Positions 1 through 9,495 of a stretch of 45,975 nucleotides of DNA are shown here, piece by piece. Where the stretch lies: positions 1-45,975 of the forward strand of contig CANBSW010000014.1 in the NCBI GenBank assembly GCA_947372235.1. Direction: 5' to 3'. Every line of letters begins with the position of its first letter. The stretch's first letter is position 1. Under the pieces are notes generated by a model. It searched no databases. It was given only the letters and a program-made list of their open reading frames with translations, and was not told the origin of the DNA. The position numbers and the translations under genes were made by a program. Origin of the DNA: Chitinophagaceae bacterium (GTDB lineage: Bacteria; Bacteroidota; Bacteroidia; Chitinophagales; Chitinophagaceae).

Positions 1-636
1 GCACACCTCGATTCATGGCAAACAGGAACCGGTGCAACCGATAATGCATCAGGTTCATCTGTTATGCTCGAAGTAATCCGCATTCTCAAAACATTAGGCA
101 TACAACCCAGAAGAACCATCCGCATCGGTTTATGGAGTGGTGAAGAAGAAGGATTGTTGGGTTCAAGAGGATATGTAAAGAAAACCTTTGCAGATCCGGC
201 TACCATGCAAACATTACCTGCCCACGAAAAATTCTCTTCTTATTTTAATATTGATAACGGAACCGGTAAAGTACGCGGTATCTATCTTCAGGGTAATGAA
301 GCCTGCAGAGATATCTTTCAGCAATGGCTGGCTCCTTTTAATGATCTCGGTGCAAAAACGGTTACCATCAGTAATACCGGCGGTACCGATCACCAGTCAT
401 TTGATGGCGTAGGTTTACCCGGTTTCCAGTTTATTCAGGATGAGATAGAATACAGTGCCCGTAACCACCATAGCAATATGGATGTATATGACCATCTGTT
501 ACCCGATGATCTCAAACAGATCTCTACCATTGTAGCTGCTTTTGTATACAATGCCGCACAGCGTGATCAGAAATTACCACGCAAACCCATGCCAACACCA
601 AGAGCACCGGGACAGGGTGGTCGTGGTGGATTCTAA
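1..636 (+). CDS. M28 family zinc metallopeptidase, C-terminal part (5' end off window)
   Basis: The reading frame is open from base 1, so the gene begins before the window; the first ATG at 64 is internal. The visible part holds the M28 (PA/transferrin-receptor-like) metal-binding core: HLDSW and TDNASG near the left edge (His and bridging Asp), GEEEG (catalytic Glu and metal Glu), FNIDNG (Asp) and [13 protein letters not shown] (final His). These are the ligands of a co-catalytic di-zinc aminopeptidase or carboxypeptidase, in this phylum usually secreted or periplasmic. The C-terminus is a Pro/Gly/Arg-rich tail ([16 protein letters not shown]). A strong intrinsic terminator follows the stop. 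Substrate specificity cannot be told from this fragment. Confidence 0.9.
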   Translation, partial: AHLDSWQTGTGATDNASGSSVMLEVIRILKTLGIQPRRTIRIGLWSGEEEGLLGSRGYVKKTFADPATMQTLPAHEKFSSYFNIDNGTGKVRGIYLQGNEACRDIFQQWLAPFNDLGAKTVTISNTGGTDHQSFDGVGLPGFQFIQDEIEYSARNHHSNMDVYDHLLPDDLKQISTIVAAFVYNAAQRDQKLPRKPMPTPRAPGQGGRGGF

Positions 637-660
637 CTATACAATGGAACTGATTTGAAT

Positions 661-702
661 AAAAAAAAGGATCGTCACAAATAAGTGGCGATCCTTTTTT
701 TT
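661..702 (+). terminator. Intrinsic terminator after the M28 peptidase gene
   Basis: A run of eight A (661-668) leads into GGATCG(T)CAC, loop AAATAA, GTG(G)CGATCC, followed by eight T (695-702). The A and T runs extend the stem, so it could also act on the opposite strand. Confidence 0.85.
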
Positions 703-716
703 AAAATTTGGTGAAT

Positions 717-774
717 GCGCCAACGGCGCAGTCGCTCGGCTCCGCCGAGTGACGACTATCACCGGCCTCCGGCC
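717..774. repeat. Cluster of three GC-rich hairpins, each with a 3-nt loop
   Basis: Three palindromes follow one another in an otherwise AT-rich gap: GCGCC-AAC-GGCGC (717-729), GTCGCTCGGC-TCC-GCCGAGTGAC (731-753, one G:T pair) and GGCC-TCC-GGCC (764-774). All have 3-nt loops. The centre of the second (CTCGGC-NNN-GCCGAG) resembles the palindrome inside the defective tRNA copy at 18590-18606. It looks like an extragenic palindromic repeat rather than a terminator, because no T run follows. Confidence 0.6.
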
Positions 775-856
775 AACCCAACGGCAATCAGAAATCAAGC
801 AAGCAATCAGTTTTCCCCAATCTCCAAAAACTCATCCCATCCCCGCTTCCAGTAAT

Positions 857-864
857 TATATTTG
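857..864 (+). promoter_or_regulatory. Possible -7 element of mutS (leaderless start)
   Basis: TATATTTG matches the Bacteroidota -7 consensus TAnnTTTG and ends 6 nt before the ATG at 871. A transcript from it would start at or next to the start codon. No TTTG is seen at the expected -33 spacing, so support is weak. Confidence 0.3.
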
Positions 865-870
865 CCATCC

Positions 871-3594
871 ATGTCAAAATCATCAGCCGATACACCGTTA
901 ATGCAGCAGCACAGGGCCATCAAACAGAAATATCCTGATGCCATTCTGTTGTTTCGGGTAGGCGATTTTTATGAAACATTTGGAGAAGATGCCATTATTG
1001 CTTCCAAGGTATTAGGTATCACTTTAACCAAAAGAAATAACGGAGCCGCATCATCAAGCGAACTGGCGGGATTCCCGTATCATGCACTGGATACTTATCT
1101 GCATAAACTGGTAAAAGCGGGTTACCGCGTAGCTATCTGCGATCAGCTGGAAGATCCTAAAACTGTAAAAGGAATTGTAAAACGCGGCGTTACTGAAATG
1201 GTAACACCGGGTGTGGCCACCAATGATAAATTATTAGAACATAACAGCAATAATTTTTTAGCAGCCATCCATTTTACCGATACTGACATTGGCATTGCAT
1301 TCTTGGATATTTCTACCGGCGAATTTTTTATCGCCGAAGGCAACGAAGAATACATTGATAAATTATTGCAGGGATTAAAACCTGCTGAAGTAATTTACCA
1401 GCGCAGTTACCAAAAGCATTTCAAAGAAGTATTTGGACCTAAGTTCTACACCTATACCATGGAGAGCTGGATCTTTGATGAAGCATTTGCAACAGAAAGT
1501 TTACTAAAGCATTTTCAAACCCATTCGCTCAAAGGATATGGTATTGAAGGAATGCACCAGGGCATCACTGCAGCTGGCGCCATTCTCTATTACCTGAAAG
1601 AAACAGAACACCCCAATTTACAACACATTACTTCTATCCAAAGAATGGAACGGGAAGATTTTTTGTGGATGGACCGCTTTACTATTCGCAATCTTGAATT
1701 ACTGAATACCGGTATTGATAATGGCAACAGCTTATTGAAGGTTTTGGATAATACAGTGAGTCCGATGGGTGCCCGCTTATTGAAACGATGGATGATCTTT
1801 CCATTAAAAGATGTTGCGAAGATCAATGAGCGATTGGATGCTGTAGCTTATCTCATCTTACAAACAGATACCCGCAAACAATTATCGCATGCCATTAAAA
1901 TCTGTGGTGATATAGAAAGATTGGTGAGTAAGATCCCGATGAAAAAGATCAATCCGCGCGAAGTAATGCATTTGGCAAAAGGATTGCAACAAACAGAACT
2001 AATTAAAAAAATCTGCGAATCTGCGACTAACAATTATTTGCAAAGATTAGGAGATGCATTGAATGGCTGTCATTTAATCGTTGATAGAATACTCAAAGAA
2101 ATTAACGAAACCCCACCCGTTGCAGCCAATAAAGGCGGAGCTATCAGAGAAGGCGTTCATGAAGAACTGGACCACTTAAGAAATATCGCCACCGGTGGAA
2201 AAGAATACCTTGTTGGCATACAACAAAGAGAAGCGGAAAAAACCGGCATCTCATCCTTGAAGATCAGCTTCAACAATGTGTTTGGTTATTATCTGGAGGT
2301 AACGCATTCGCACAAAAACAAAGTGCCGGCAGAATGGATCCGCAAACAAACTTTGGTAAATGCAGAACGGTATATTACTCCGGAATTAAAAGAATATGAA
2401 GAGAAAATAACCGGCGCAGAAGATAAGATCATGGCTATCGAACTGGATATCTATGATAAACTTTTATTGGCTTTGCAGGATTATATCGCACCGATACAAG
2501 TGAATGGAAATATACTGGCCACATTGGATTGTATGTTATGTTTTGCAGAGAATGCTATTCAGTTCAACTATAAAAAACCGGAACTGCATGAAGGGTTTGA
2601 ATTGTTGTTTACTGAAAGTCGCCATCCGGTAATTGAAAGAAATCTGGCTGCCGGTGAATCTTATATTTCCAATGATATCACATTAAATCCGGAAGACCAG
2701 CAGATCATCATTTTAACAGGACCGAATATGAGTGGTAAGAGTGCCATACTCCGACAAACCGCACTCATTACTTTAATGGCACATATGGGAAGCTTTGTTC
2801 CCGCAACCACGGCAAGGGTTCCGCTCACAGATAAAATATTTACCCGCGTTGGTGCCAGTGATAATTTAAGCGGAGGAGAATCTACATTTATGGTAGAGAT
2901 GAATGAAACGGCAAGCATCATCAATAATATATCCCAAAGAAGTTTGATACTACTGGATGAGATCGGCCGCGGAACTTCTACGTATGATGGCATTTCCATT
3001 GCATGGAGTATTGTAGAATATTTACACTCCTCTCCTGCTGCACCCAAAACATTATTTGCCACACACTATCATGAACTAAATGAACTGGAAGAAAAATTAC
3101 CACGTGTACAAAACTTCCATGTAACCAATAAAGAAGTAGCTAATAAGATCATTTTCCTACGCAAACTGGCACCTGGTGGAAGTACGCATAGTTTTGGTAT
3201 CCATGTGGCAAAAATGGCTGGCATGCCGCCATCTTTGATTGACAGAGCAAATGATATCCTCAAACAACTGGAAGAAAAACATGTAGACGAAACCAACCCG
3301 GTCGCTCAAAGCGCTCATACCGGTCGTGGCGCTATCAGCGATCACGCCACTGGGGACGCTGAAAGCGAACTGAACGGTAATAATAGTAGTACTACCATCT
3401 CAACAACCAATCATCAACATCTCTCCCAAAACATCAAAAAATTAGTTGCCTCTAAAATGCAGTTGTCCATTTTTGATGCGCATTCTCAAACATTTGAAGA
3501 TATCCGAAAAATGCTCACGGATATGGACATCAACCGCCTTACACCGGTAGAAGCTTTGATGAAACTGAATGAGATCAAGGGTATGTTGAAATAG
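871..3594 (+). CDS. mutS: DNA mismatch repair protein MutS
   Basis: A 907-residue mismatch-recognition ATPase that binds base mismatches and recruits MutL. The N-terminal mismatch-binding domain has the Phe-x-Glu motif (F33-Y34-E35 in GDFYETFGED). The ABC-type ATPase has the P-loop GPNMSGKS (residues 617-624), Walker B LLDE (694-697) and the signature-like stretch SGGEST. The ATG at 871 is preferred over a TTG at 862 because it directly follows a -7-like element. Oddity: between the ATPase domain and the C-terminal helical region (KLVASKMQLSIFD onwards) lies a low-complexity linker from about residue 810 to 850, whose first part is encoded by a GC-rich stretch with three CGCT-NNN-AGCG hairpins. 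This makes the protein longer than E. coli MutS (853 residues). Confidence 0.97.
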   Translation: MSKSSADTPLMQQHRAIKQKYPDAILLFRVGDFYETFGEDAIIASKVLGITLTKRNNGAASSSELAGFPYHALDTYLHKLVKAGYRVAICDQLEDPKTVKGIVKRGVTEMVTPGVATNDKLLEHNSNNFLAAIHFTDTDIGIAFLDISTGEFFIAEGNEEYIDKLLQGLKPAEVIYQRSYQKHFKEVFGPKFYTYTMESWIFDEAFATESLLKHFQTHSLKGYGIEGMHQGITAAGAILYYLKETEHPNLQHITSIQRMEREDFLWMDRFTIRNLELLNTGIDNGNSLLKVLDNTVSPMGARLLKRWMIFPLKDVAKINERLDAVAYLILQTDTRKQLSHAIKICGDIERLVSKIPMKKINPREVMHLAKGLQQTELIKKICESATNNYLQRLGDALNGCHLIVDRILKEINETPPVAANKGGAIREGVHEELDHLRNIATGGKEYLVGIQQREAEKTGISSLKISFNNVFGYYLEVTHSHKNKVPAEWIRKQTLVNAERYITPELKEYEEKITGAEDKIMAIELDIYDKLLLALQDYIAPIQVNGNILATLDCMLCFAENAIQFNYKKPELHEGFELLFTESRHPVIERNLAAGESYISNDITLNPEDQQIIILTGPNMSGKSAILRQTALITLMAHMGSFVPATTARVPLTDKIFTRVGASDNLSGGESTFMVEMNETASIINNISQRSLILLDEIGRGTSTYDGISIAWSIVEYLHSSPAAPKTLFATHYHELNELEEKLPRVQNFHVTNKEVANKIIFLRKLAPGGSTHSFGIHVAKMAGMPPSLIDRANDILKQLEEKHVDETNPVAQSAHTGRGAISDHATGDAESELNGNNSSTTISTTNHQHLSQNIKKLVASKMQLSIFDAHSQTFEDIRKMLTDMDINRLTPVEALMKLNEIKGMLK
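3298..3370 (+). repeat. GC-rich palindromic segment inside the mutS linker coding region
   Basis: Of the 70 bases 3301-3370, 43 are G or C, far above the flanks. The segment holds CGCT-CAA-AGCG (3303-3313), CGCT-ATC-AGCG (3330-3340) and CGCT-GAA-AGCG (3357-3367), plus GTGGCG...CGCCAC around the middle one and CCGGT...ACCGG around the first. It stays in frame and encodes VAQSAHTGRGAISDHATGDA, a sequence without recognisable MutS conservation. Confidence 0.55.
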
Positions 3595-3706
3595 ATTTTC
3601 CAAATACAGGTTTACTTACTATTTTACCTGTTACCATCATTACTTTACCTAATAATGACATTGGCCGGGAATATTACTTTTATATTTAAGCCAAGTTCCT
3701 GTACCT

Positions 3707-5065
3707 ATGAAACATTTATTACTATACCTGCTATTGCTGTCTTTTTTTACCGGCTATGCGCAATCCTCAGGTAAGCCAGCTACACTGCACCAGTTATTGT
3801 TACAAGCAGAAAGTAATTACCCTTCCTTACAATCAAAACAGTTTTCTGTTGAAGCAGCAAAAAGAACTGTTGAGATCAGTAAGAACACATCACTGCCTTC
3901 CCTGGATGCGTCGTACCAGCTAAATTATGCAACACATAATAATATTACCGGAATGGTGTATCCGCAATTTGTGATGCCTATCAGCGGGCCTCCTTCTGCT
4001 ACCAATAATTTTGGCGGCGTATTTGGCAGTGCCACCAGTTTATTACTAAACTGGCAACCCGTGACCTTTGGTCAGCGTGAGGCACAAGTTGCCTATTCAC
4101 AGGCAGGTGTTGTGCAGGCAAATGCAGATATGACCAATGAAATTCTTCAACATAAAATAAAAACAGCCAATGCTTATTTAGATATACTCACTACAAAAGA
4201 ACTGGTAAAAATATATGCCGAAAACATCAATCGTTCAACAGCACTTTTTACTAATACAAAAACATTGGTGGATGCTGGTATCAAGCCCGGTGTTGATACC
4301 GTTTTATTTTCCGCTGAAATAGCCAAAGCAAAACTGGAATGGCTAACAGGTAGAAAAAATCATGAGCAGTCGATCATCCTTTTACAACAATTATTAGCCA
4401 CTGAAGACAGAATGATAATTGACGACAGTTCTTATTTTAAAAAACTACCCGCCAATTATACAATTATCGACACCACACAACATCCGCTTTTATCTCTTTT
4501 TGAATCTGCCATTGAATTAGACAAAGCAAAAAAAATAAGCATTGCAAAAACAACCATGCCTTCCCTCGGTGTTTGGGGAACTACTTATGCAAGAGGCTCC
4601 GGTGTTCAGACTGATGGCAGTACTAAAACACTGGATGGACTTGGACTACAAAGAATCAATTACGGATTGGGTGTTCAGATAAGTATGCCACTCTTACAAT
4701 CCGCAAAAATAAAACCACAACTCGCTCAGCAGGATCTTCAGATCAAAGCAGATAAAGAAAAACTGAATGAAGTAAATTCTCTGTTAAACAGCCAGCAACA
4801 ATCTGCAGAAAATATGTTGAAGTATACATTGTCTTCTATCAAAGAAAATAATACATTGATCAGTTCTGCTGAGTATGCTTATACAACCATTCTTTCCAGA
4901 TACAATGCCGGACTGGCCAATTATGCAGATGTGGTACAGGCGCAATACAATCTGGTAAAAGCACAAACCGATAACAAACTTACTTATATGGCAGTTTGGA
5001 AAGCTTTGTTATATAAAGCAGCCGCCACGGGCAACCTCAACTTATTCTTAAACCAGGTTAATTAA
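3707..5065 (+). CDS. TolC-family outer-membrane efflux protein
   Basis: A 452-residue protein with a Sec signal peptide (MKHLLLYLLLLSFFTGYAQ) and the typical TolC/OEP architecture of two long helical-hairpin repeats: LHQLLLQAESNYPSLQSKQ near the start and a second Ala/Gln-rich coiled segment around residues 330-440 ending in RYNAGLANYADVVQAQYNL. It would form the outer-membrane channel of a tripartite exporter. The RND pump gene starts 6 nt after the stop and the membrane-fusion gene overlaps the pump, so the three form one operon in the order channel, pump, adaptor. A TTG (3661) and TATATTTA (3681) upstream form a weak promoter candidate with 17-nt spacing. The exported substrate is unknown. 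Confidence 0.92.
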   Translation: MKHLLLYLLLLSFFTGYAQSSGKPATLHQLLLQAESNYPSLQSKQFSVEAAKRTVEISKNTSLPSLDASYQLNYATHNNITGMVYPQFVMPISGPPSATNNFGGVFGSATSLLLNWQPVTFGQREAQVAYSQAGVVQANADMTNEILQHKIKTANAYLDILTTKELVKIYAENINRSTALFTNTKTLVDAGIKPGVDTVLFSAEIAKAKLEWLTGRKNHEQSIILLQQLLATEDRMIIDDSSYFKKLPANYTIIDTTQHPLLSLFESAIELDKAKKISIAKTTMPSLGVWGTTYARGSGVQTDGSTKTLDGLGLQRINYGLGVQISMPLLQSAKIKPQLAQQDLQIKADKEKLNEVNSLLNSQQQSAENMLKYTLSSIKENNTLISSAEYAYTTILSRYNAGLANYADVVQAQYNLVKAQTDNKLTYMAVWKALLYKAAATGNLNLFLNQVN

Positions 5066-5071
5066 TACACA

Positions 5072-8000
5072 ATGAACATCATTAAAAGCGCTTTACAAAA
5101 GCCGGTTACAGTGATCGTTTCTATTTTGGCCATTGTGTTTTTTTCAACGCTGGCCATTCGCAAAATGCGGATCGATATTTTTCCGAAAATGGGATTGCCT
5201 ACTATTTATGTGGCACAACCTTATGGCGGACTTTCACCCGAACAAATGGAAGGATTTATCACTTCTTATTATGAATATCACTTTCTCTATGTAACCGGTG
5301 TGAAATTTGTTGAATCAAAATCTGTTCAGGGTGCGGCAATCATCAAAATTATTTTTCAGGATGGAACGGATATGAGTCAGGCAATGGGTGAAGTAGTGGG
5401 TTATGTAAACCGTTCAAGAGCATTTATGCCGCCTGGAACCGTTCCTCCTTTTATTACACGATTTGATGCCGGCAGTGTTCCTGTTGGTCAACTCGTTTTC
5501 CAATCTGATACGAAAACTTTGGGAGAAATACAGGATCTGGCTTTGTTTAAAGTAAGGCCTATGTTCTCTACATTGCCCGGTGTATCGGCACCTCCTCCAT
5601 TTGGAGGAAACCAGAAAACAGTGATCATCAAAGTAAATCCGGATAAGATCCGCGATTATAATTTATCGGCTGATGATGTAGTGCAGGCATTGGCAAAATC
5701 TAATACCATCACACCGGCAGGTAATCTTCGTGTGGGGGATGAAACATTGATCACTTCACAGAATACAGTGGTTGATAATATTAAAGAACTCGAAAACATT
5801 CCGCTTAAAACAGGTGCAGGACCATCCATTTATGTAAAAGATATTGGCAATGTTGAACTGGGTTCTGATATAACAACAGGTTATGCATTGATCAATGGTA
5901 AACGATCTGTATATATTCCCGTTACCAAACGTTCTGATGCATCTGTTTGGGATGTAGTGCAAAGAGTAAAAAAAGCATTACCCGACATGCAGGCCGCAGT
6001 GCCGGATGATATTAAAGTGAGTTATGAATTTGATCAATCCGGCTATGTGATCAACTCATTAAAAAGTTTATTGTTTGAAGGTGGATTGGGAGCAATATTA
6101 ACGGGATTGATGGTGTTATTATTTTTGGGTGACAGACGAAGCGCATTGATTGTTATCCTAACTATTCCATTGGCTTTATTAGCCGCAATGATCTGTTTGA
6201 ATGCATTAGGACAAACCATCAATATTATGACATTGGGTGGATTGGCACTGGCCATTGGAATATTGGTAGATGAAGCAACGGTAACCATCGAGAATATTCA
6301 CAGCCACCAGGAAATGGGTAAAACAAAAGCCCGTGCCATTGCTGATGCCTGTCTGGAAATTGCTTTACCAAAACTGTTGATCCTGCTTTGTATACTCGCT
6401 GTATTTGTCCCGGCTTTTTTCATGTCGGGTATTCCGGGATCAATGTTTATGCCTTTATCATTAGCTGTTGGACTTGCTATGACAGCTTCTTTCCTCCTAT
6501 CGCAAACTTTTGTACCCGTAATGGCAAACTGGGTTTTGAAAAATAAAATTGAACATAGCAGCAACCGTAAATTTGAAACCTTCAAATCGAATTATACTAG
6601 CTGGTTACAAAAAAGAGCATCTTCTGCAAAATGGTTAACGCCGCTTTATTTAATCTTATCAATAGCAATGCTGGCAGGATTATTTTCCATTAGCGGCATT
6701 GATATTTTTCCAAAAACAGACGCAGGTCAGGCACAACTGCGTTTACGTTTACCAACAGGAACCAGGGTTGAAAGAACAGAAACAGCTACACAAAAAATAT
6801 TATCCATTGCAGATAGCATCACGCATAACCAGGTAGCTATCAGTTCTGCATTTGTGGGAACACAGCCATCCAGTTATCCGGTGAACTTAATTCATTTATG
6901 GACAAGCGGCCCGCATGAAGCAGTGATCAAGATCAATTTGAAAAAAGGATCAGGAATTAAAATCGAAGAATTTAAAGAAGCAATGCGTAAAGCGATTGCC
7001 ACTTCTATCCCCGCAGCAAAAATTTCTTTTGAGCCGGGGGATATTACTGAACAGGTACTCAATCTTGGTTCCAATAATCCGATTGAAATTGCAGTGCAGG
7101 GAAAGAACCTTGCACAGTCAAAAGATGTGGCTGTTGCTTTGAATAAAAAATTGCAGGCAATAGATTATTTAAGAGATGTACAAATAGCAACACCATTGGA
7201 TTATCCTGGAATTAAATTGGATATTGATCGTGTTAAAGCTGGGCAATTAGGATTAACAGTTGATCAGATCAGTAAATCAACAGTGGCCGCAACATCTTCC
7301 AGCCGGTTTACACAACCCAATTACTGGCTAGATAAAACAAGTGGAACCGCTTACCAGGTGCAGGTAGAATATCCACAATACAAAATGAATTCACCGGAAC
7401 AAATTGAACTGATCCCTGTTTCCGGTAATACAAATGGGCCTGTTTATTTACGCAATGTAGCCAGCTGGAAAAAAATGAGTTCCCCCGGAGAGTATGACCG
7501 TATTAATCAGCAACGCTATATCACTATCACTGCAAATATTTTTCATAAAGATCTGGGCACTGCCATCAAACAGGTTAGTCAATCTATTGCGTCATTAGGA
7601 GAATTACCGAAAGGGGTAAAAATATTTTTGCGCGGGCAATCAGAATTATTAGACCAATCCATGGGTGAACTGCAATCAGGATTATTGATCGCCATTGTAG
7701 TGATCTGTTTATTATTAGCTATCAGTTTTCAATCCTTCCGTTTATCATTCACTATATTATCTGTATTACCAATGGTTGTGGCAGGTTCCTTACTATTATT
7801 ATTTCTTACGGGTAAAACACTCAACATACAATCTTACATGGGAATCATCATGGCCGTGGGTGTGGCTGTTGCGAATGCTATTCTGTTTATTACGAGTGCA
7901 GAAAAATACAGGAAAGAAAAAAATGCAGGTGCGTATAGTATTGGCGCATCAACCCGGATCCGTCCGATTTTAATGACCAGCATTGCAATGATCGCAGGAA

Positions 8001-8209
8001 TGATCCCGATGGCAATTGGTTTTGGAGAGGGCAGCGATCAATCTGCCCCATTGGGCATTGCCGTGATTGGCGGATTGATCTTCTCTACCATCAGTACATT
8101 ACTCTTTTTACCACTGATCTATCAACAGATGATCGGCAAAAAAGTATATACAAACAAATCATTGGATCCAAACGATATAAATAGTAACCATTATGATATT
8201 CAGGCTTAA
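5072..8209 (+). CDS. RND-family efflux pump, inner-membrane subunit (AcrB/MMPL-like)
   Basis: A 1045-residue RND permease: one N-terminal membrane helix (about residues 10-30), a large periplasmic domain, a helix bundle around 330-490, a second periplasmic loop and a C-terminal bundle after about 860. Family features include RAFMPPGTVPP in the porter domain and LAIGILVDEATVTIENI in TM4. The proton-relay residues differ from E. coli AcrB. The Asp-Asp pair is D400-E401, and the position of AcrB Lys940 is Ala934 (GVAVANAIL instead of AKNAIL). This pattern belongs to a divergent RND group rather than the HAE1 drug pumps, so the substrate cannot be inferred. The gene lies between the channel and adaptor genes of the same operon. 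Confidence 0.93.
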   Translation: MNIIKSALQKPVTVIVSILAIVFFSTLAIRKMRIDIFPKMGLPTIYVAQPYGGLSPEQMEGFITSYYEYHFLYVTGVKFVESKSVQGAAIIKIIFQDGTDMSQAMGEVVGYVNRSRAFMPPGTVPPFITRFDAGSVPVGQLVFQSDTKTLGEIQDLALFKVRPMFSTLPGVSAPPPFGGNQKTVIIKVNPDKIRDYNLSADDVVQALAKSNTITPAGNLRVGDETLITSQNTVVDNIKELENIPLKTGAGPSIYVKDIGNVELGSDITTGYALINGKRSVYIPVTKRSDASVWDVVQRVKKALPDMQAAVPDDIKVSYEFDQSGYVINSLKSLLFEGGLGAILTGLMVLLFLGDRRSALIVILTIPLALLAAMICLNALGQTINIMTLGGLALAIGILVDEATVTIENIHSHQEMGKTKARAIADACLEIALPKLLILLCILAVFVPAFFMSGIPGSMFMPLSLAVGLAMTASFLLSQTFVPVMANWVLKNKIEHSSNRKFETFKSNYTSWLQKRASSAKWLTPLYLILSIAMLAGLFSISGIDIFPKTDAGQAQLRLRLPTGTRVERTETATQKILSIADSITHNQVAISSAFVGTQPSSYPVNLIHLWTSGPHEAVIKINLKKGSGIKIEEFKEAMRKAIATSIPAAKISFEPGDITEQVLNLGSNNPIEIAVQGKNLAQSKDVAVALNKKLQAIDYLRDVQIATPLDYPGIKLDIDRVKAGQLGLTVDQISKSTVAATSSSRFTQPNYWLDKTSGTAYQVQVEYPQYKMNSPEQIELIPVSGNTNGPVYLRNVASWKKMSSPGEYDRINQQRYITITANIFHKDLGTAIKQVSQSIASLGELPKGVKIFLRGQSELLDQSMGELQSGLLIAIVVICLLLAISFQSFRLSFTILSVLPMVVAGSLLLLFLTGKTLNIQSYMGIIMAVGVAVANAILFITSAEKYRKEKNAGAYSIGASTRIRPILMTSIAMIAGMIPMAIGFGEGSDQSAPLGIAVIGGLIFSTISTLLFLPLIYQQMIGKKVYTNKSLDPNDINSNHYDIQA

Positions 8210-9326
8210 ACAACACTCTTTCAATAAGAAATTGACAATGAATTTTCTTTCGGGAATTTTCATTTTAGCCGTTTCTTTATCTGCTTGCAAGCAAGCTGAT
8301 AAAGAAACGGTTCCTGCAAAACCGGCAGCACAGGATTCTGTGGGCATATTTATTTTGCAGAAACAAAAAGTAAGCAAACAACTGAGTTTCCCTTCTGAGT
8401 TGATCCCTTATGAGAAAGCAGAATTGTTTGCCAAAGTAAGCGGCTATATCAAAGAAGTAAAAGCTGATATTGGCGACCGTGTTCAGAAAGGACAGGTATT
8501 GGTAATGTTAGAAGCGCCTGAAATGTTATCCAACTATGCACAAACAGGTTCTGAGGCACAATTGGCCAAATCAAAATACAAAGCCAGTTTAGATGCATTT
8601 CAAAGAATTGCGCAAGCTGCAAAAGTAAATGGAACAATAGCAACCGGAGAACTCGAAAGAAGCCGCAACCAAATGCTGGCAGATAGTTCGGCTTATGAAT
8701 CAGCTAAACTAAAAGTGACCGCTTATTCTCAATTAAAAGATTATCTGGTTATACGTGCCCCATTCAGCGGAACCATTACACAACGCAATGCTGATCCCGG
8801 TTCACTGGCAGGCGTAAACAATGGTAAGCCTTTATTGATCATTGAAAACACTTCACAACTACGTTTACGGGTTCCTGTTGAAGAAGCGTATACACATACT
8901 GCAATCGATTCATCGGTAATTAGTTTTACGGTTGATGCTCAGCCTGATAAATTATTCAAAGCAAGTTTAAGTCGTAAAACCGGCGCCATTAATAAAGACA
9001 CACGCACCGAAACCTGGGAATTTATTTATAAGAATGATAAACAGGAATTAAGCTCCGGTATGTATGCCAATGCCATTTTAAAATTGGGGCGCGAGCAAAA
9101 ATCTTTTGTGGTTGCACCTTCTGCTATTGCAACAACCTTAGAGAAAAAATTTGTGATTCGTTCAAAAGACGGTAAAGCAGAATGGATAGATGCCCGCGTT
9201 GGAATGAATATGGGAGATAAAATTGAAATTTTCGGAAACCTTTCTGAAGGAGATACTTTATTGCAAAAAGCAAGCGATGAAATTAAACCCGGGACTAAAT
9301 TGATTGCAAAGAAGATCGGCCATTAA
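8193..9326 (+). CDS. RND efflux membrane-fusion (adaptor) lipoprotein
   Basis: HlyD/AcrA-type periplasmic adaptor, 377 residues, linking the RND pump to the TolC channel. It has a lipoprotein signal with lipobox LSAC (Cys32). Then come the first beta-barrel/lipoyl half (LFAKVSGYIKEVKADIGDRVQKGQVL), a helical hairpin (about 115-170), the second lipoyl half (YLVIRAPFSGTITQRNADPGSL) and a beta-barrel with a C-terminal membrane-proximal domain (GMNMGDKIEIFGNLSEGDTLL). The start at 8193 overlaps the pump gene by 17 nt and supplies the positively charged n-region (Arg, Lys). The alternative ATG at 8238 would leave a signal without positive charge, so the longer form is preferred. Translational coupling to the pump is likely. 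Confidence 0.92.
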   Translation: MIFRLKQHSFNKKLTMNFLSGIFILAVSLSACKQADKETVPAKPAAQDSVGIFILQKQKVSKQLSFPSELIPYEKAELFAKVSGYIKEVKADIGDRVQKGQVLVMLEAPEMLSNYAQTGSEAQLAKSKYKASLDAFQRIAQAAKVNGTIATGELERSRNQMLADSSAYESAKLKVTAYSQLKDYLVIRAPFSGTITQRNADPGSLAGVNNGKPLLIIENTSQLRLRVPVEEAYTHTAIDSSVISFTVDAQPDKLFKASLSRKTGAINKDTRTETWEFIYKNDKQELSSGMYANAILKLGREQKSFVVAPSAIATTLEKKFVIRSKDGKAEWIDARVGMNMGDKIEIFGNLSEGDTLLQKASDEIKPGTKLIAKKIGH

Positions 9327-9348
9327 TATTTTTTGTTGATTTTATCAG

Positions 9349-9454
9349 ATCTCTGCGCAAACTCTGCGGTGAAAAAAAATATAATAAAGCAAGCCGTTTC
9401 AATTCAAGTACTTTCTTCACCGCAGAGAACATGAGATGCAGAGGAGTCGCAGAG
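9349..9454. repeat. Intergenic inverted repeat, CTCTGCGG family
   Basis: CTCTGCGGTGAA (9362-9373) pairs exactly with TTCACCGCAGAG (9416-9427). Outside it, CTCTGCG (9351-9357) faces GCAGAG and CGCAGAG (9448-9454). The same words form the repeat at 24222-24340. It lies between the efflux operon and the VOC gene. Confidence 0.7.
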
Positions 9455-9495
9455 TTATTTTAAATAGCACCGCAGGTAAATAAATTATACACTTT

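Noticed and set aside
862..870. TTG start for mutS
   Set aside because: ATG at 871 is three codons downstream and better placed relative to the -7 element.
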